Shown here one piece after another: positions 8,109 through 15,752 of a stretch of 17,784 nt of DNA. Source of the stretch: an uncultured Peptococcaceae bacterium (GTDB lineage: Bacteria > Bacillota > Desulfotomaculia > Desulfotomaculales > Desulfocucumaceae). The position numbers were made by a program, and so were the translations under genes. Each line of letters starts with the position of its first letter. Position 1 is the first letter of the stretch. The stretch is from assembly GCA_958417755.1 (NCBI GenBank), contig CATZDY010000053.1, positions 1 through 17,784 on the forward strand. The letters run 5' to 3'. Below the pieces are notes generated by a model, which was not told the origin of the DNA, made no database searches, and saw nothing but the letters and a program-made list of their open reading frames with translations.

Positions 8109-9782
8109 ATGTGGCAAATTATTATATTGGGTGTTATAGGAGGAATGGGATTACTCCTCTATGGCATGGCCATTATGAGCGATAATTTACAAAGGATTGC
8201 TGGGGCTAAACTGCGACGCATCTTGACTTCCTTGACCAACAATCGGATTAGTGGTCTTTTTGTTGGTATCATTGTGACCGTATTGTTCCAAAGCAGTACA
8301 GCCACAACGGTGATTCTTGTGGGCCTAACCAGCGCATCCATTATTTCTTTTAAACAAACTTTATCTGTTATTTTGGGTTCTAATATTGGAACAACCATTA
8401 CAGCGCAATTGATTGCTTTAAATATTACGGAAATATCTTTAGCCATCGTAGGGCTTGGGGCTACGGTTGTTTTCTTTTCCAAAAAGGATAAATATGTCCG
8501 TTGGGGACAGATACTGATGGGGTTTGGTCTGGTTTTTTTAGGACTTAAAATGATGTCTGAAGCCATGGTCCCCTTACAAGAAAGTACCTTTGTATTAGAG
8601 TTTATGTCCCAGATTGGAAATAACCCTTGGCTGGCCATGTTGGTTGCTTTGGTATTTACCTCTTTGATTCATAATAGCGCTGCAGCTGTGGGTATTATCA
8701 TGGTAATGGCTGCCCAAAATTTAATTGATTTGCATGCAGCGATGTATTTACTCTTTGGGGCCAATATTGGCACAGCTTTTACTGCCATTTTAACCAGTTT
8801 GGGTGCTTCCCGGGAAGCAAAGCGAGTGGCCATGGCAAACTTATTGTATAAAGTGATTGGGGTTCTCTTGTTTTTACCCTTTGTAAAACCTTTAGAAGCC
8901 CTTCTGGTCAACATGACTTTTTCTCCCATGTATCAGGTGGCCAATGCCCATACTGTATTTAATATTGTGATATCTCTCCTATTTTTGCCCTTTATTTCTC
9001 TATTTGCTATATTTATGGAAAAAATCTTACCTGATAAACAAAATGAGACTGCCATAAAGCCTCGCTATTTGGATCAGTCATTGATCAAAACCCCATCCAT
9101 TGCTCTGGGACTTGCCACCAAGGAAATTGTGCGTTTGTGCGATGATATTTTAGATATGACCAAAAGCATTGCCACGATTTTTGAAAAAAATGATGAATCT
9201 TTATTGGAACAAGTCAATCAAACGGAGGATAAGGTGGATATCTTATATCAAGATATCAGCAAATATTTAACAGCCTTATTGCGTCAGCCATTATCGAGAA
9301 TAGAATTTACCAAATGCATTGGCTTGATTAATATTGTCAATGATTTAGAGCATATTGGAGATATTATTGAAAAGAATGTGACCTATCTGGCAAAAAGTAA
9401 AATGAAAGATCATTACAATTTTTCTCATGAAGGTTGGGATGAAATTGTTGTTTTGCACCGCCAGGTTTGTGAATTGATCCATATGGTTCGTATTGCTTTA
9501 TTGACAGAGGATAAAGAAATGGCTTTGGAAGCAATGGATACTCAAAAGGATATTGAAACCATGGAACGCCGTTTACGGGTCTTGCATATCCATCGTTTGA
9601 AAATAGGGATGCAGAAATCAGAAATATCCAGTTCCACGCATTTGGATTTAATCAATGCTTTGTTACAAATCAGTATACATACCAAAAATATTGCCATGGA
9701 AATTGCTGAAGAGCAATTGACAGTGAAAACCCCTGAGCCTGAACCTGATAGTGTTAATATTCCTTCTTTTGGGGAAAAATAA
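8109..9782 (+). CDS. Na/Pi cotransporter family protein with C-terminal PhoU domain
   Basis: 557 residues. The N-terminal 310 or so form a multi-pass membrane region with two Na/Pi-cotransporter repeats. Repeat one carries the QSS motif (VLFQSSTATT, Gln61-Ser63). Repeat two, at the equivalent place, reads IHNSAAA (His188-Ser190). The C-terminal part (about 340-535) is soluble and helical, with PhoU-like sequence (LCDDILDMTKSI, NIVNDLEHIGDIIEKNV). The family couples Na+ to phosphate uptake or export at the cytoplasmic membrane, and the PhoU domain probably modulates it. ATG 8109 is chosen as the first start of a complete N-terminal helix, with AGGAAG at 8091-8096 and a rather long spacer. The gene stands between the jetABC-like operon and htrA with 100-300 base gaps, probably as its own unit. 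The true substrate cannot be read from sequence. Confidence 0.88.
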   Translation: MWQIIILGVIGGMGLLLYGMAIMSDNLQRIAGAKLRRILTSLTNNRISGLFVGIIVTVLFQSSTATTVILVGLTSASIISFKQTLSVILGSNIGTTITAQLIALNITEISLAIVGLGATVVFFSKKDKYVRWGQILMGFGLVFLGLKMMSEAMVPLQESTFVLEFMSQIGNNPWLAMLVALVFTSLIHNSAAAVGIIMVMAAQNLIDLHAAMYLLFGANIGTAFTAILTSLGASREAKRVAMANLLYKVIGVLLFLPFVKPLEALLVNMTFSPMYQVANAHTVFNIVISLLFLPFISLFAIFMEKILPDKQNETAIKPRYLDQSLIKTPSIALGLATKEIVRLCDDILDMTKSIATIFEKNDESLLEQVNQTEDKVDILYQDISKYLTALLRQPLSRIEFTKCIGLINIVNDLEHIGDIIEKNVTYLAKSKMKDHYNFSHEGWDEIVVLHRQVCELIHMVRIALLTEDKEMALEAMDTQKDIETMERRLRVLHIHRLKIGMQKSEISSSTHLDLINALLQISIHTKNIAMEIAEEQLTVKTPEPEPDSVNIPSFGEK

Positions 9783-9944
9783 AGTGGGTCTTTCATTGGC
9801 TTAAAATGATTGTAATGGGATGAAGAAAATAAGGAAATAAAATATTGTTAAAAATCATGAGCAAAATATCTGTTTTTTCATTTTATTTTCAGGTTGGGAT
9901 TGTATAGTGTTACAAAAGAAAGAATTGTGCAGGGGGGATATGGT

Positions 9945-11060
9945 ATGTCAAAGATATTTACCAGATCAGTGACAATGGTTGTATTAAGTGCATTTATTTT
10001 AGGAGTTGTATTGGCAAGCACAGCATGTTATTTTAGCCCGATTAAACCTTTGGGGGCTGAAAATTTGACAGGAACAACCACCAGCTCGCCGGTGGGGACC
10101 AGTGCCATTGCTGATATTGTGGATAAAACCGGTCCGGCAGTGGTACTGATTGAGACCACGGTGCAAGAAACAAATTCTTATGATCCTTTTTTCAATGATC
10201 CTTTTTTTAGAGAGTTCTTTGGCGGGCAATTGCCCCAAAGCCGTACGTCCCAAGGCATGGGCTCCGGATTTATTATCAGTGAAGATGGTTATATTTTGAC
10301 CAATGAGCATGTGGTGGCGAATGCCACAAAAATTGAAGTAATCATGTCCAATAAAAGATATACAGCAGAATTAATGGGCTCCGATAAGTCCTTGGATTTG
10401 GCTGTGCTGAAAATTGATGCCAAAAACTTGCCTTATCTTACTTTAGGAAATTCAGATGATGTTCGGGTGGGCGATTGGGTAATTGCCATCGGGAATCCTT
10501 ATGGGTTGGATCACTCCACCACAGTGGGTGTCATTAGTGCTAAAGAGCGCCCTGTCACTATTCAGGATAGAGAATATAAAAATTTATTACAAACAGATGC
10601 ATCCATTAATCCAGGCAATAGTGGCGGACCTTTGCTGAATATGCAAGGCCAAGTCATTGGCATTAACACAGCAGTGAATGCTTCTGCCCAAGGGATAGGG
10701 TTTGCTATACCCACCAGTACGGTTTCTCCTGTCTTGGAAACTTTGAAAAACAAAGGAACAGTGGACCATCCTTGGGTTGGGGTTTATATTCAACCTTTGA
10801 GCGATGAGCTTGCTAATTATTTGGGCATTGGAACATCAGACGGTATTTATATCAGCGATGTGGTCCAAGGGAGCCCTGCCAATCAGGCTGGACTGAGTAA
10901 GGGAGACGTGATTCAAAAGGTAGGGGATAAAAAAATAATCACTACCAAGGATTTTACTTCCATTGTGGAGAACTCAAAAGTAGGGCAAGAGCTAACGGTA
11001 CAAGTATTGCGTAAAAATGAAACCAAAAATATTGTGGTTACAGTGGGGAATAAATCATAA
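9945..11060 (+). CDS. HtrA/DegP-type membrane-anchored serine protease with PDZ domain
   Basis: 371 residues from ATG 9945, which has AGGGGGG (9931-9937) 7 bases upstream. A further-upstream TTG (9894) lacks such a site. An N-terminal hydrophobic segment (about residues 8-28) probably anchors the protein, placing the protease outside the membrane. The trypsin-like domain has a complete catalytic triad: His122 (TNEHVV), Asp151 (SLDLAV) and Ser226 (NPGNSGGP). One PDZ domain (about 280-368, with GIYISDVVQGSPANQAGL) completes the normal HtrA layout. Such proteases degrade or refold misfolded exported proteins under heat and envelope stress. A two-component system lies immediately downstream behind an intrinsic terminator; an htrA-regulator pairing is common, but a regulatory link here is inferred from adjacency only. 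Confidence 0.93.
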   Translation: MSKIFTRSVTMVVLSAFILGVVLASTACYFSPIKPLGAENLTGTTTSSPVGTSAIADIVDKTGPAVVLIETTVQETNSYDPFFNDPFFREFFGGQLPQSRTSQGMGSGFIISEDGYILTNEHVVANATKIEVIMSNKRYTAELMGSDKSLDLAVLKIDAKNLPYLTLGNSDDVRVGDWVIAIGNPYGLDHSTTVGVISAKERPVTIQDREYKNLLQTDASINPGNSGGPLLNMQGQVIGINTAVNASAQGIGFAIPTSTVSPVLETLKNKGTVDHPWVGVYIQPLSDELANYLGIGTSDGIYISDVVQGSPANQAGLSKGDVIQKVGDKKIITTKDFTSIVENSKVGQELTVQVLRKNETKNIVVTVGNKS

Positions 11061-11124
11061 ATATGAAAGTAGCAAAATAAGTCAGATTTCTATAAAATAT
11101 GATACAATAGAACAAACCGTTTTA

Positions 11125-11161
11125 GCGCTGGTTGATGATGAATGGCTACCAGCGCCTTTTT
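11125..11161 (+). terminator. Intrinsic terminator between htrA and the response regulator gene
   Basis: GCGCTGGT (11125-11132) and ACCAGCGC (11148-11155) form a perfect 8-bp GC-rich stem followed by C and five Ts. The structure ends 3 bases before the GAGGAG ribosome site of the response regulator, so transcripts entering from upstream must pass it. A -10-like TACAAT (11103-11108) lies just before it, without a good -35. Confidence 0.75.
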
Positions 11162-11176
11162 CTGAGGAGCTAGGGT

Positions 11177-11848
11177 ATGTTAATTGTATTGATTGATGAT
11201 GATGTAAAAATCACTGCTATGTTAAAACGCGCCTTGGTGTATGAAGGTTATGCCGTACAAATCGCCAATCACGGCACAGAAGGCATTACTTTGGTGCAAG
11301 GGCAGAAACCTGATTTAGTTATTTTGGATATTATGATGCCCATGGTGGATGGTTGGGAAGTATGCCGTCAAATCAGAGGTGCAGGACAAGATATCCCCAT
11401 CTTGATGTTAACTGCCCGGGATGATGTATCTGACAGGGTCAAGGGATTGAACCTGGGGGCAGATGATTATTTGGTAAAGCCCTTTGCTTTAGAAGAATTG
11501 TTAGCCAGGGTGAAGGCTTTGTTGCGCAGAGCTAAGCCCCAGGAGGCCAAGGAAGGGATTTTGTCCTATGGGGATTTGGTTTTAGATACAGCTTCCCGGG
11601 AAGCCAGGCGTCAAGGAGAGTCCATTGCCTTAACAACAAAGGAATATGAATTGTTAAAATTATTGATGGAAAATCCCCGGCGGGTTTTAACCCGGGATGT
11701 ATTGATGGAAAAAGTTTGGGGCCTTGATTTTGACGGAGAATCAAATGTATTGGAACGATATATTGGGATGCTTCGTCAAAAAATTAATGCTGGGGATAAG
11801 GATAAGTGCATTAAAACAGTACGGGGGGTTGGCTATGTATTGAAGTAA
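11177..11848 (+). CDS. OmpR/PhoB-family response regulator
   Basis: 223 residues, the usual length. The receiver domain (1-115) has the acidic pocket IDDD (Asp7-Asp9), phospho-acceptor Asp51 (LVILDIMMP), Thr79 and Lys101 (LVKPF). The C-terminal winged helix (about 130-222) has the typical ALTTKEYELLKLLMENPRRVLTR-like region, an RY segment in the recognition area, and VRGVGYVL at the end. It acts as a cytoplasmic DNA-binding transcription factor when phosphorylated by its partner kinase, encoded 38 bases downstream. The ATG at 11177 has GAGGAG 7 bases upstream. The target genes are not known; htrA is the obvious candidate by position. Confidence 0.95.
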   Translation: MLIVLIDDDVKITAMLKRALVYEGYAVQIANHGTEGITLVQGQKPDLVILDIMMPMVDGWEVCRQIRGAGQDIPILMLTARDDVSDRVKGLNLGADDYLVKPFALEELLARVKALLRRAKPQEAKEGILSYGDLVLDTASREARRQGESIALTTKEYELLKLLMENPRRVLTRDVLMEKVWGLDFDGESNVLERYIGMLRQKINAGDKDKCIKTVRGVGYVLK

Positions 11849-11886
11849 CCCCTGAAATGAATTTTTAGCAGAGGGATTTTTATATT

Positions 11887-13332
11887 ATGTCAGTACGTAT
11901 TCGTTTGACCTTATTATATAGCGGGGTTTTGGCCTTTACCTTATTTTTATTTGCCATTTTATTGTATGTCAACATGTCCAAGGCCTTGTACCATGAAGTG
12001 GATCAGGGCATTGAAAATATGTCCATGTCTGTCTTAAAATCAATAAAAATTTCTTATCCTTTAAAAGAAATTATTTTACCCAATGTGGATGTTTTTTCTT
12101 CATCTGATATCTATCTGCAGATTGTGGATATGGATGGTCGTTTGGTATCTCATTCCAGTAATTTGGGTATGCAATTGTTGCCTTTAAGTGAAAGTACGTT
12201 GCGGACAGCTTTAGAACAAAAAAGCTTTTATGAAACAGTGCGTTCTGATGGTCAAACTTTACGTGTATTCAATCAGCCCTTGGTATTGAGCGGGAATGTA
12301 GTGGGTTTGTTGCAGGTGGGAAGAACATTACATCAAGTGGATCTCACCTTGAGCAGATTAAAGTTATTTCTGTTAACCATGGGAGCCTTGGCTGTAATGA
12401 TAGCAGGATTATTGGGATTCAGCTTGGCTAAGGTGGTTTTTCGGCCTTTGGAAAAAATAGTGGAAACCACAGCAGCAATTCAAAAGGGAAGTGATTTAGG
12501 CCGACGGGTGGCTTATACAGGGCCAACAAAAGATGAACTGGGTTTGTTGGTTCATACTATTAATGGAATGTTGGAACGCTTAGAACAAGTGTATCAGCAA
12601 TTAGAGGCCACCAGTGAAGTGCAAAAACGGTTTATTGCAGATGCTTCTCATGAATTACGCACTCCATTGACAACCATCAGAGGAAATGCTGAATTTTTAT
12701 TGCGCTTGGGTGAGGATAAATCTTCAGAAGAAAAGGATGCTTTAAAGGATATTGTGGGGGAAAGTCAACGATTAACCAGGCTGGTTTCTGGATTGCTTTC
12801 TTTGGCCAAAGCGGATGCTGGACAAAAACCAGTATTTGAGGTTATTCATGTATTGGATGTGGTAGATGAAGTATCCAGAAATGCTCGGATTATGCAGGAC
12901 CAAGTTTCTTTTGTTTATCAATGTTTGGATAAACAAGATGACTTATGGGTGTATGGCAATGGGGATTTAATCAAACAAATGCTTTATATTTTATTGGACA
13001 ATGCCTTTAAGTATACTCCTCCAGGGGGAAGGGTTACTCTTTTTGTGGAAAAGGCAACTTTAGCTCTTACACCATGCGGGGTGATTGCTGTGGAAGATAC
13101 AGGTGCAGGCATTTCGGAAGGAGAAAAAAATAATATTTTTCTTCGTTTTTATCGGGGTGATGAAGCCAGGGGGAGCAGTGGTTCTGGCTTGGGTTTAGCC
13201 ATTGCCCAACAAATTATACAGCAACATGGCGGAGAGATACAAGTGGAGGAAGGGAAACATGGCGGCAGTATTTTTCGGGTATTTTTGCCCTTAGTAAACC
13301 TTGAGGAAAGTGGGGGAGAAAAGAAAAATTAA
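11887..13332 (+). CDS. Two-component sensor histidine kinase (HAMP, HisKA, HATPase)
   Basis: 481 residues. Two membrane helices (about 7-28 and 158-180) bound an extracytoplasmic sensor region of some 130 residues with no motif I recognise. HAMP follows (about 181-235), then the H-box with phosphorylated His255 (ASHELRTPL), and a catalytic ATP-binding domain with N-box Asn372 (LDNAFKYTP), G1 EDTGAGIS, F-box (FLRFYRG) and G2 GSGLGLAIA. All core residues are present, so the kinase should be active. AGAGGG lies about 10 bases before the ATG at 11887. The kinase is the evident partner of the upstream response regulator. No clear terminator follows before the perR promoter. Confidence 0.95.
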   Translation: MSVRIRLTLLYSGVLAFTLFLFAILLYVNMSKALYHEVDQGIENMSMSVLKSIKISYPLKEIILPNVDVFSSSDIYLQIVDMDGRLVSHSSNLGMQLLPLSESTLRTALEQKSFYETVRSDGQTLRVFNQPLVLSGNVVGLLQVGRTLHQVDLTLSRLKLFLLTMGALAVMIAGLLGFSLAKVVFRPLEKIVETTAAIQKGSDLGRRVAYTGPTKDELGLLVHTINGMLERLEQVYQQLEATSEVQKRFIADASHELRTPLTTIRGNAEFLLRLGEDKSSEEKDALKDIVGESQRLTRLVSGLLSLAKADAGQKPVFEVIHVLDVVDEVSRNARIMQDQVSFVYQCLDKQDDLWVYGNGDLIKQMLYILLDNAFKYTPPGGRVTLFVEKATLALTPCGVIAVEDTGAGISEGEKNNIFLRFYRGDEARGSSGSGLGLAIAQQIIQQHGGEIQVEEGKHGGSIFRVFLPLVNLEESGGEKKN

Positions 13333-13382
13333 TGCAATACCATAATTTTTAAGCATTGGATATGGTTTATAGCGGGAAAGGG

Positions 13383-13411
13383 TTGACTTCGTTTTCGAAG
13401 TAATCTATTAT
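13383..13411 (+). promoter_or_regulatory. Near-consensus perR promoter with internal perfect inverted repeat
   Basis: TTGACT (13383-13388) and TATTAT (13406-13411) are separated by exactly 17 bases. ACTTCG (13386-13391) and CGAAGT (13396-13401) form a perfect inverted repeat around TTTT inside the promoter, a good place for an operator. Confidence 0.8.
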
Positions 13412-13419
13412 GGTTATAA
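13405..13419. promoter_or_regulatory. PerR-box-like site overlapping the perR -10
   Basis: CTATTATGGTTATAA matches the Bacillus PerR box (TTATAAT-N-ATTATAA) at 11 of 14 informative positions. It overlaps the -10 box and likely start site of the perR gene, which would permit autorepression. This is a manual comparison against the consensus as I know it. Confidence 0.45.
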
Positions 13420-13443
13420 AATTGAAAGGACTTTAATTCAGGT

Positions 13444-13890
13444 ATGATTGATAAAATAAAAAAAATGGGATTAAAGGTAACACCACAACGATTGGCCATC
13501 ATGAATTTGCTGGATGGCAATCAGTCCCATCCATCCGCAGAACAAATTTATAAAGAGTTAAAACCTCAATTTCCTTCCCTTTCCTTAGCCACAGTTTACA
13601 ACACCTTGGAGGCATTAAGTGAAGGTGGGGAGTTGCAAGAGGTTAGAATTAAAAGAGATAAAAGACATTTTGATCCCAATGCCAAACCCCATACGCATTT
13701 TTTATGTCACATTTGTGATAATATATTTGATTTGGACTTGTGGCCTGTGGAATTGCAAGTTCCTGGAGAAGTAGAGCAGTTTATGGTGCAAGACTGTACC
13801 TTGTATCTTTACGGAATTTGTCCGCAGTGCCGTGCCAAAAGCAAACATGATGAGACTACTATAGAGAAAACCATTGTAAAGAAAAAATGA
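13444..13890 (+). CDS. perR: PerR-type Fur family peroxide-sensing repressor
   Basis: 148 residues with an N-terminal winged helix (VTPQRLAIMNLL, then LSLATVYNTLEAL) and a C-terminal metal-binding dimerisation domain. The regulatory-metal ligands of Bacillus subtilis PerR (His37, Asp85, His91, His93, Asp104) are matched at His29, Asp77, His83, His85 and Asp96, a constant offset of 8. The structural zinc cysteines are Cys88/91 and Cys126/129. The Asp at the last ligand position, where Fur usually has Glu, favours PerR. Known PerR proteins release DNA when peroxide oxidises a ligand His. The rubredoxin and rubrerythrin genes that follow are expected targets. ATG 13444 is the first sensible start; AAAGGA (13425-13430) is somewhat distant. 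Confidence 0.88.
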   Translation: MIDKIKKMGLKVTPQRLAIMNLLDGNQSHPSAEQIYKELKPQFPSLSLATVYNTLEALSEGGELQEVRIKRDKRHFDPNAKPHTHFLCHICDNIFDLDLWPVELQVPGEVEQFMVQDCTLYLYGICPQCRAKSKHDETTIEKTIVKKK

Positions 13891-14001
13891 GCTTAAATAA
13901 AAATGATTCACAGCATGTTTTTAAAGGGCAAATATTTCTTTTTCTAGAAGTAAATATGCATCATAATAAAAGTCAAACCAAAAGGCAAGGAGGAAATAAA
14001 A

Positions 14002-14154
14002 ATGGATCAATGGGTATGTTCTTTATGCGGGTATGTGTATAATCCGGCGGAAGGTGCGGACGGGGTTGCTCCTGGTACTCCATTTGAAGATTTACCAGAA
14101 GATTGGGTATGTCCTGTTTGCGGGGCAGGGAAAGAAGAATTTCAAAAAGAATAG
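14002..14154 (+). CDS. Rubredoxin
   Basis: This 50-residue protein is a standard small rubredoxin. Four cysteines, Cys6/Cys9 (CSLCGY) and Cys37/Cys40 (CPVCGA), bind one Fe. The conserved interior DGVAPGTPFEDLPEDWVCPVC is almost textbook. AAGGAGG (13987-13993) is placed 8 bases before the ATG. It is a cytoplasmic one-electron carrier that can feed rubrerythrin, flavodiiron proteins or superoxide reductase. It lies about 110 bases after perR and 100 before the Hrb-like gene. Confidence 0.97.
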   Translation: MDQWVCSLCGYVYNPAEGADGVAPGTPFEDLPEDWVCPVCGAGKEEFQKE

Positions 14155-14254
14155 TTCATTGCATGAAGATATATGATTGGAATTTGTATGACAGAAGACA
14201 AAAGGCTGGATAAATAAAACCTCATTTTGCTGGGAAGTGTAGGTGAAGATGAAG

Positions 14255-15094
14255 ATGGATGAAGATATTAAAATTTGGAGATGTACAGTTTGCGGTTGGC
14301 CCCATGAGGGAGAAAATCCACCGAATAATTGTCCCCGCTGCGGTGTTCCAGCAGAGAAATTTGAGCTGGTAGATTTGTCTTTGTTGGATTTGGAAGATGA
14401 AGACGAGGCTGCAATGGTGGATGTCAAGGAATTAACAGAAGCAGATAAAAAGCGGATACGTTCTGCTTTGTATCGGATTTCGTATGGTTTATATGTGGTA
14501 GGTTCCTGTCAAGAAGATAAAATCAACGCCCAAATATGCAATACTGTATTCCAAATTACCAATACACCCATGCGGGTGGCCATTGGATTAAATAAAAATA
14601 CCTTAACCCATGAATATGTAAAACATAGTGGTGTTTTTACGGTTTGTATTTTAGGCAAAGAACATATGGATTTGATAGGTACTTTTGGGTTCAAATCCGG
14701 ACGGGATATTGATAAATTCGCCAATGTACCCCACCATATTGGCGTAACCGGAGCTCCTTTGGTGGATGGGTGTGTGGCATTTGTGGAATGCAAAGTGGAT
14801 CCTGCTCTTACGGTGGATGTAGGGACCCACACCTTATTGATTGGCGATGTGATTGAAGGCAATACAAATGATGGTGATCCCATGACCTATGCCATGTATC
14901 GTCAACTGAAAAAGGGCGGCTTACAAACAGGCCCTGTACCTGAAGCTGTGCAGGCTTCACCTGCTGATGAAGGAAATGGCAAAGCAAAAACTTGGCGTTG
15001 TGAAGTATGCGGATATATCCATGAAGGAGAAACGCCACCGGATGAATGCCCTGTATGTGGAGTATCCAAAGAACGCTTTGTGTTGGTGGAATAA
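14255..15094 (+). CDS. Flavin reductase domain flanked by two rubredoxin-like domains (Hrb-like)
   Basis: 279 residues in three parts. An N-terminal rubredoxin-like knuckle has Cys10/13 and Cys26/29. A central FMN-binding flavin-reductase-like domain covers about 60-225 (IRSALYRISYGLYVVGS, NTVFQITNTPMRVAIGLNK). A C-terminal rubredoxin-like knuckle has Cys249/252 and Cys265/268. The two knuckles match at about 21 of 33 positions, suggesting duplication. The related high-molecular-weight rubredoxin of Moorella has one flavin-reductase and one rubredoxin domain and passes electrons from NADH to a flavodiiron NO/O2 reductase. A similar role here is inferred. The start is ambiguous: GTG 14243, ATG 14249 and ATG 14255 are in frame. 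I chose 14255 because AGGTGA lies 8 bases upstream. No flavodiiron gene is visible in the window. Confidence 0.88.
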   Translation: MDEDIKIWRCTVCGWPHEGENPPNNCPRCGVPAEKFELVDLSLLDLEDEDEAAMVDVKELTEADKKRIRSALYRISYGLYVVGSCQEDKINAQICNTVFQITNTPMRVAIGLNKNTLTHEYVKHSGVFTVCILGKEHMDLIGTFGFKSGRDIDKFANVPHHIGVTGAPLVDGCVAFVECKVDPALTVDVGTHTLLIGDVIEGNTNDGDPMTYAMYRQLKKGGLQTGPVPEAVQASPADEGNGKAKTWRCEVCGYIHEGETPPDECPVCGVSKERFVLVE

Positions 15095-15097
15095 TGG

Positions 15098-15111
15098 TTT
15101 GTCCTGACAAA
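15098..15111. repeat. Palindrome TTTGTC-CT-GACAAA after the Hrb-like gene
   Basis: TTTGTCCTGACAAA (6-base arms, 2-base centre) starts 4 bases after the Hrb-like stop, about 35 bases before the putative rubrerythrin -10. The short centre suits a dimeric regulator better than a hairpin. Confidence 0.4.
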
Positions 15112-15134
15112 TGGGGATAAAATGTTTTCTTTCC

Positions 15135-15156
15135 TTAGCATATGGTATAATGCTAA
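15135..15156. promoter_or_regulatory. Extended -10 of the rubrerythrin promoter inside an inverted repeat
   Basis: TGGTATAAT (15143-15151) is an extended -10 box with perfect TATAAT; no good -35 is evident. It lies within a perfect 7-base inverted repeat, TTAGCAT (15135-15141) and ATGCTAA (15150-15156), so a repressor bound there would block the promoter. Transcription would start near 15158. Confidence 0.6.
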
Positions 15157-15237
15157 AAGGAGAAATCTTGTTTTTGTAATTATATGGATTTAAAAATAAT
15201 ATTTAAGAGTAAGGGGAAAGGATGGGACGAATTAGCA

Positions 15238-15738
15238 GTGAAGACCCTTGACAATGTAATGACAGCTTTTGCCGGAGAATCCCAGGCAAATCGTAAATAT
15301 ACGGCTTTTGCCAAACAAGCGGAAAAGGAAGGTTTTCCAAAGGTAGCCAATTTATTTCGAGCTGCTGCGGATGCGGAAGCGATTCATGCGGGAAAACTGT
15401 TAGATGTAGCAGATAAGGTGCAAAGCACGGCGGACAACTTAGCCACTGCAGCAGCAGGAGAGCGCTACGAATTTGAAGAAATGTATCCTGCTTTTGTGAA
15501 AGCAGCGGAAGAAGAAAATCAAAATGCTGCAGCAAGGGTAATGAAATTGGCAATGGAAGCGGAAAAAGTCCATGAAGCCCTTTATACAAAAGCCCAGCAA
15601 TTTGTGGCAGAAGGCAAAGATATGACAGGGGAAGGTTTATATCTTTGTCCAGTATGTGGTTGGATTGGAACTGAACCTGCGCCGGAGAAGTGTCCCATTT
15701 GTAACACATTGGCCAAATCCTTTAAAAAATACGAGTAA
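15238..15738 (+). CDS. Rubrerythrin
   Basis: About 166 residues from GTG 15238. The N-terminal ferritin-like four-helix domain carries di-iron ligands of the ExxH type (AFAGESQANRKY with Glu14, AEAIHAGK, EEENQNAAARVM, AEKVHEAL). The C-terminal rubredoxin-like domain has CPVC and CPIC. Rubrerythrin reduces hydrogen peroxide to water with electrons from rubredoxin in the anaerobe cytoplasm. The frame is open back to ATG 15184, which would add 18 residues unlike other rubrerythrins and lacks a Shine-Dalgarno site. GTG 15238 fits the family start and has only a weak GGGA 10 bases upstream, so the start is uncertain. Its own promoter overlaps the inverted repeat upstream. The next gene begins 15 bases later, so both are likely co-transcribed. 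Confidence 0.93.
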   Translation: MKTLDNVMTAFAGESQANRKYTAFAKQAEKEGFPKVANLFRAAADAEAIHAGKLLDVADKVQSTADNLATAAAGERYEFEEMYPAFVKAAEEENQNAAARVMKLAMEAEKVHEALYTKAQQFVAEGKDMTGEGLYLCPVCGWIGTEPAPEKCPICNTLAKSFKKYE

Positions 15739-15752
15739 CAGGAGGTTTTATC

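Noticed and set aside
8159..8638. 159-codon minus-strand frame within the Na/Pi cotransporter gene
   Set aside because: It lies wholly opposite a well-supported membrane protein gene, has no ribosome site and shows no family features.
9825..9890. GAAAATAA...TTATTTTC inverted repeat before htrA
   Set aside because: The arms are pure AT-rich sequence separated by 50 bases and lie in a similarly biased region, so chance is sufficient.
9990..10040. Possible lipoprotein signal in HtrA (LASTAC)
   Set aside because: The residue three before Cys is Ser rather than Leu/Val/Ile, so it is a poor lipobox; an ordinary N-terminal membrane anchor is more likely.
15203..15709. 168-codon minus-strand frame opposite rubrerythrin
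   Set aside because: It is a shadow of a clear rubrerythrin gene, with low-complexity Leu/Pro-rich content.
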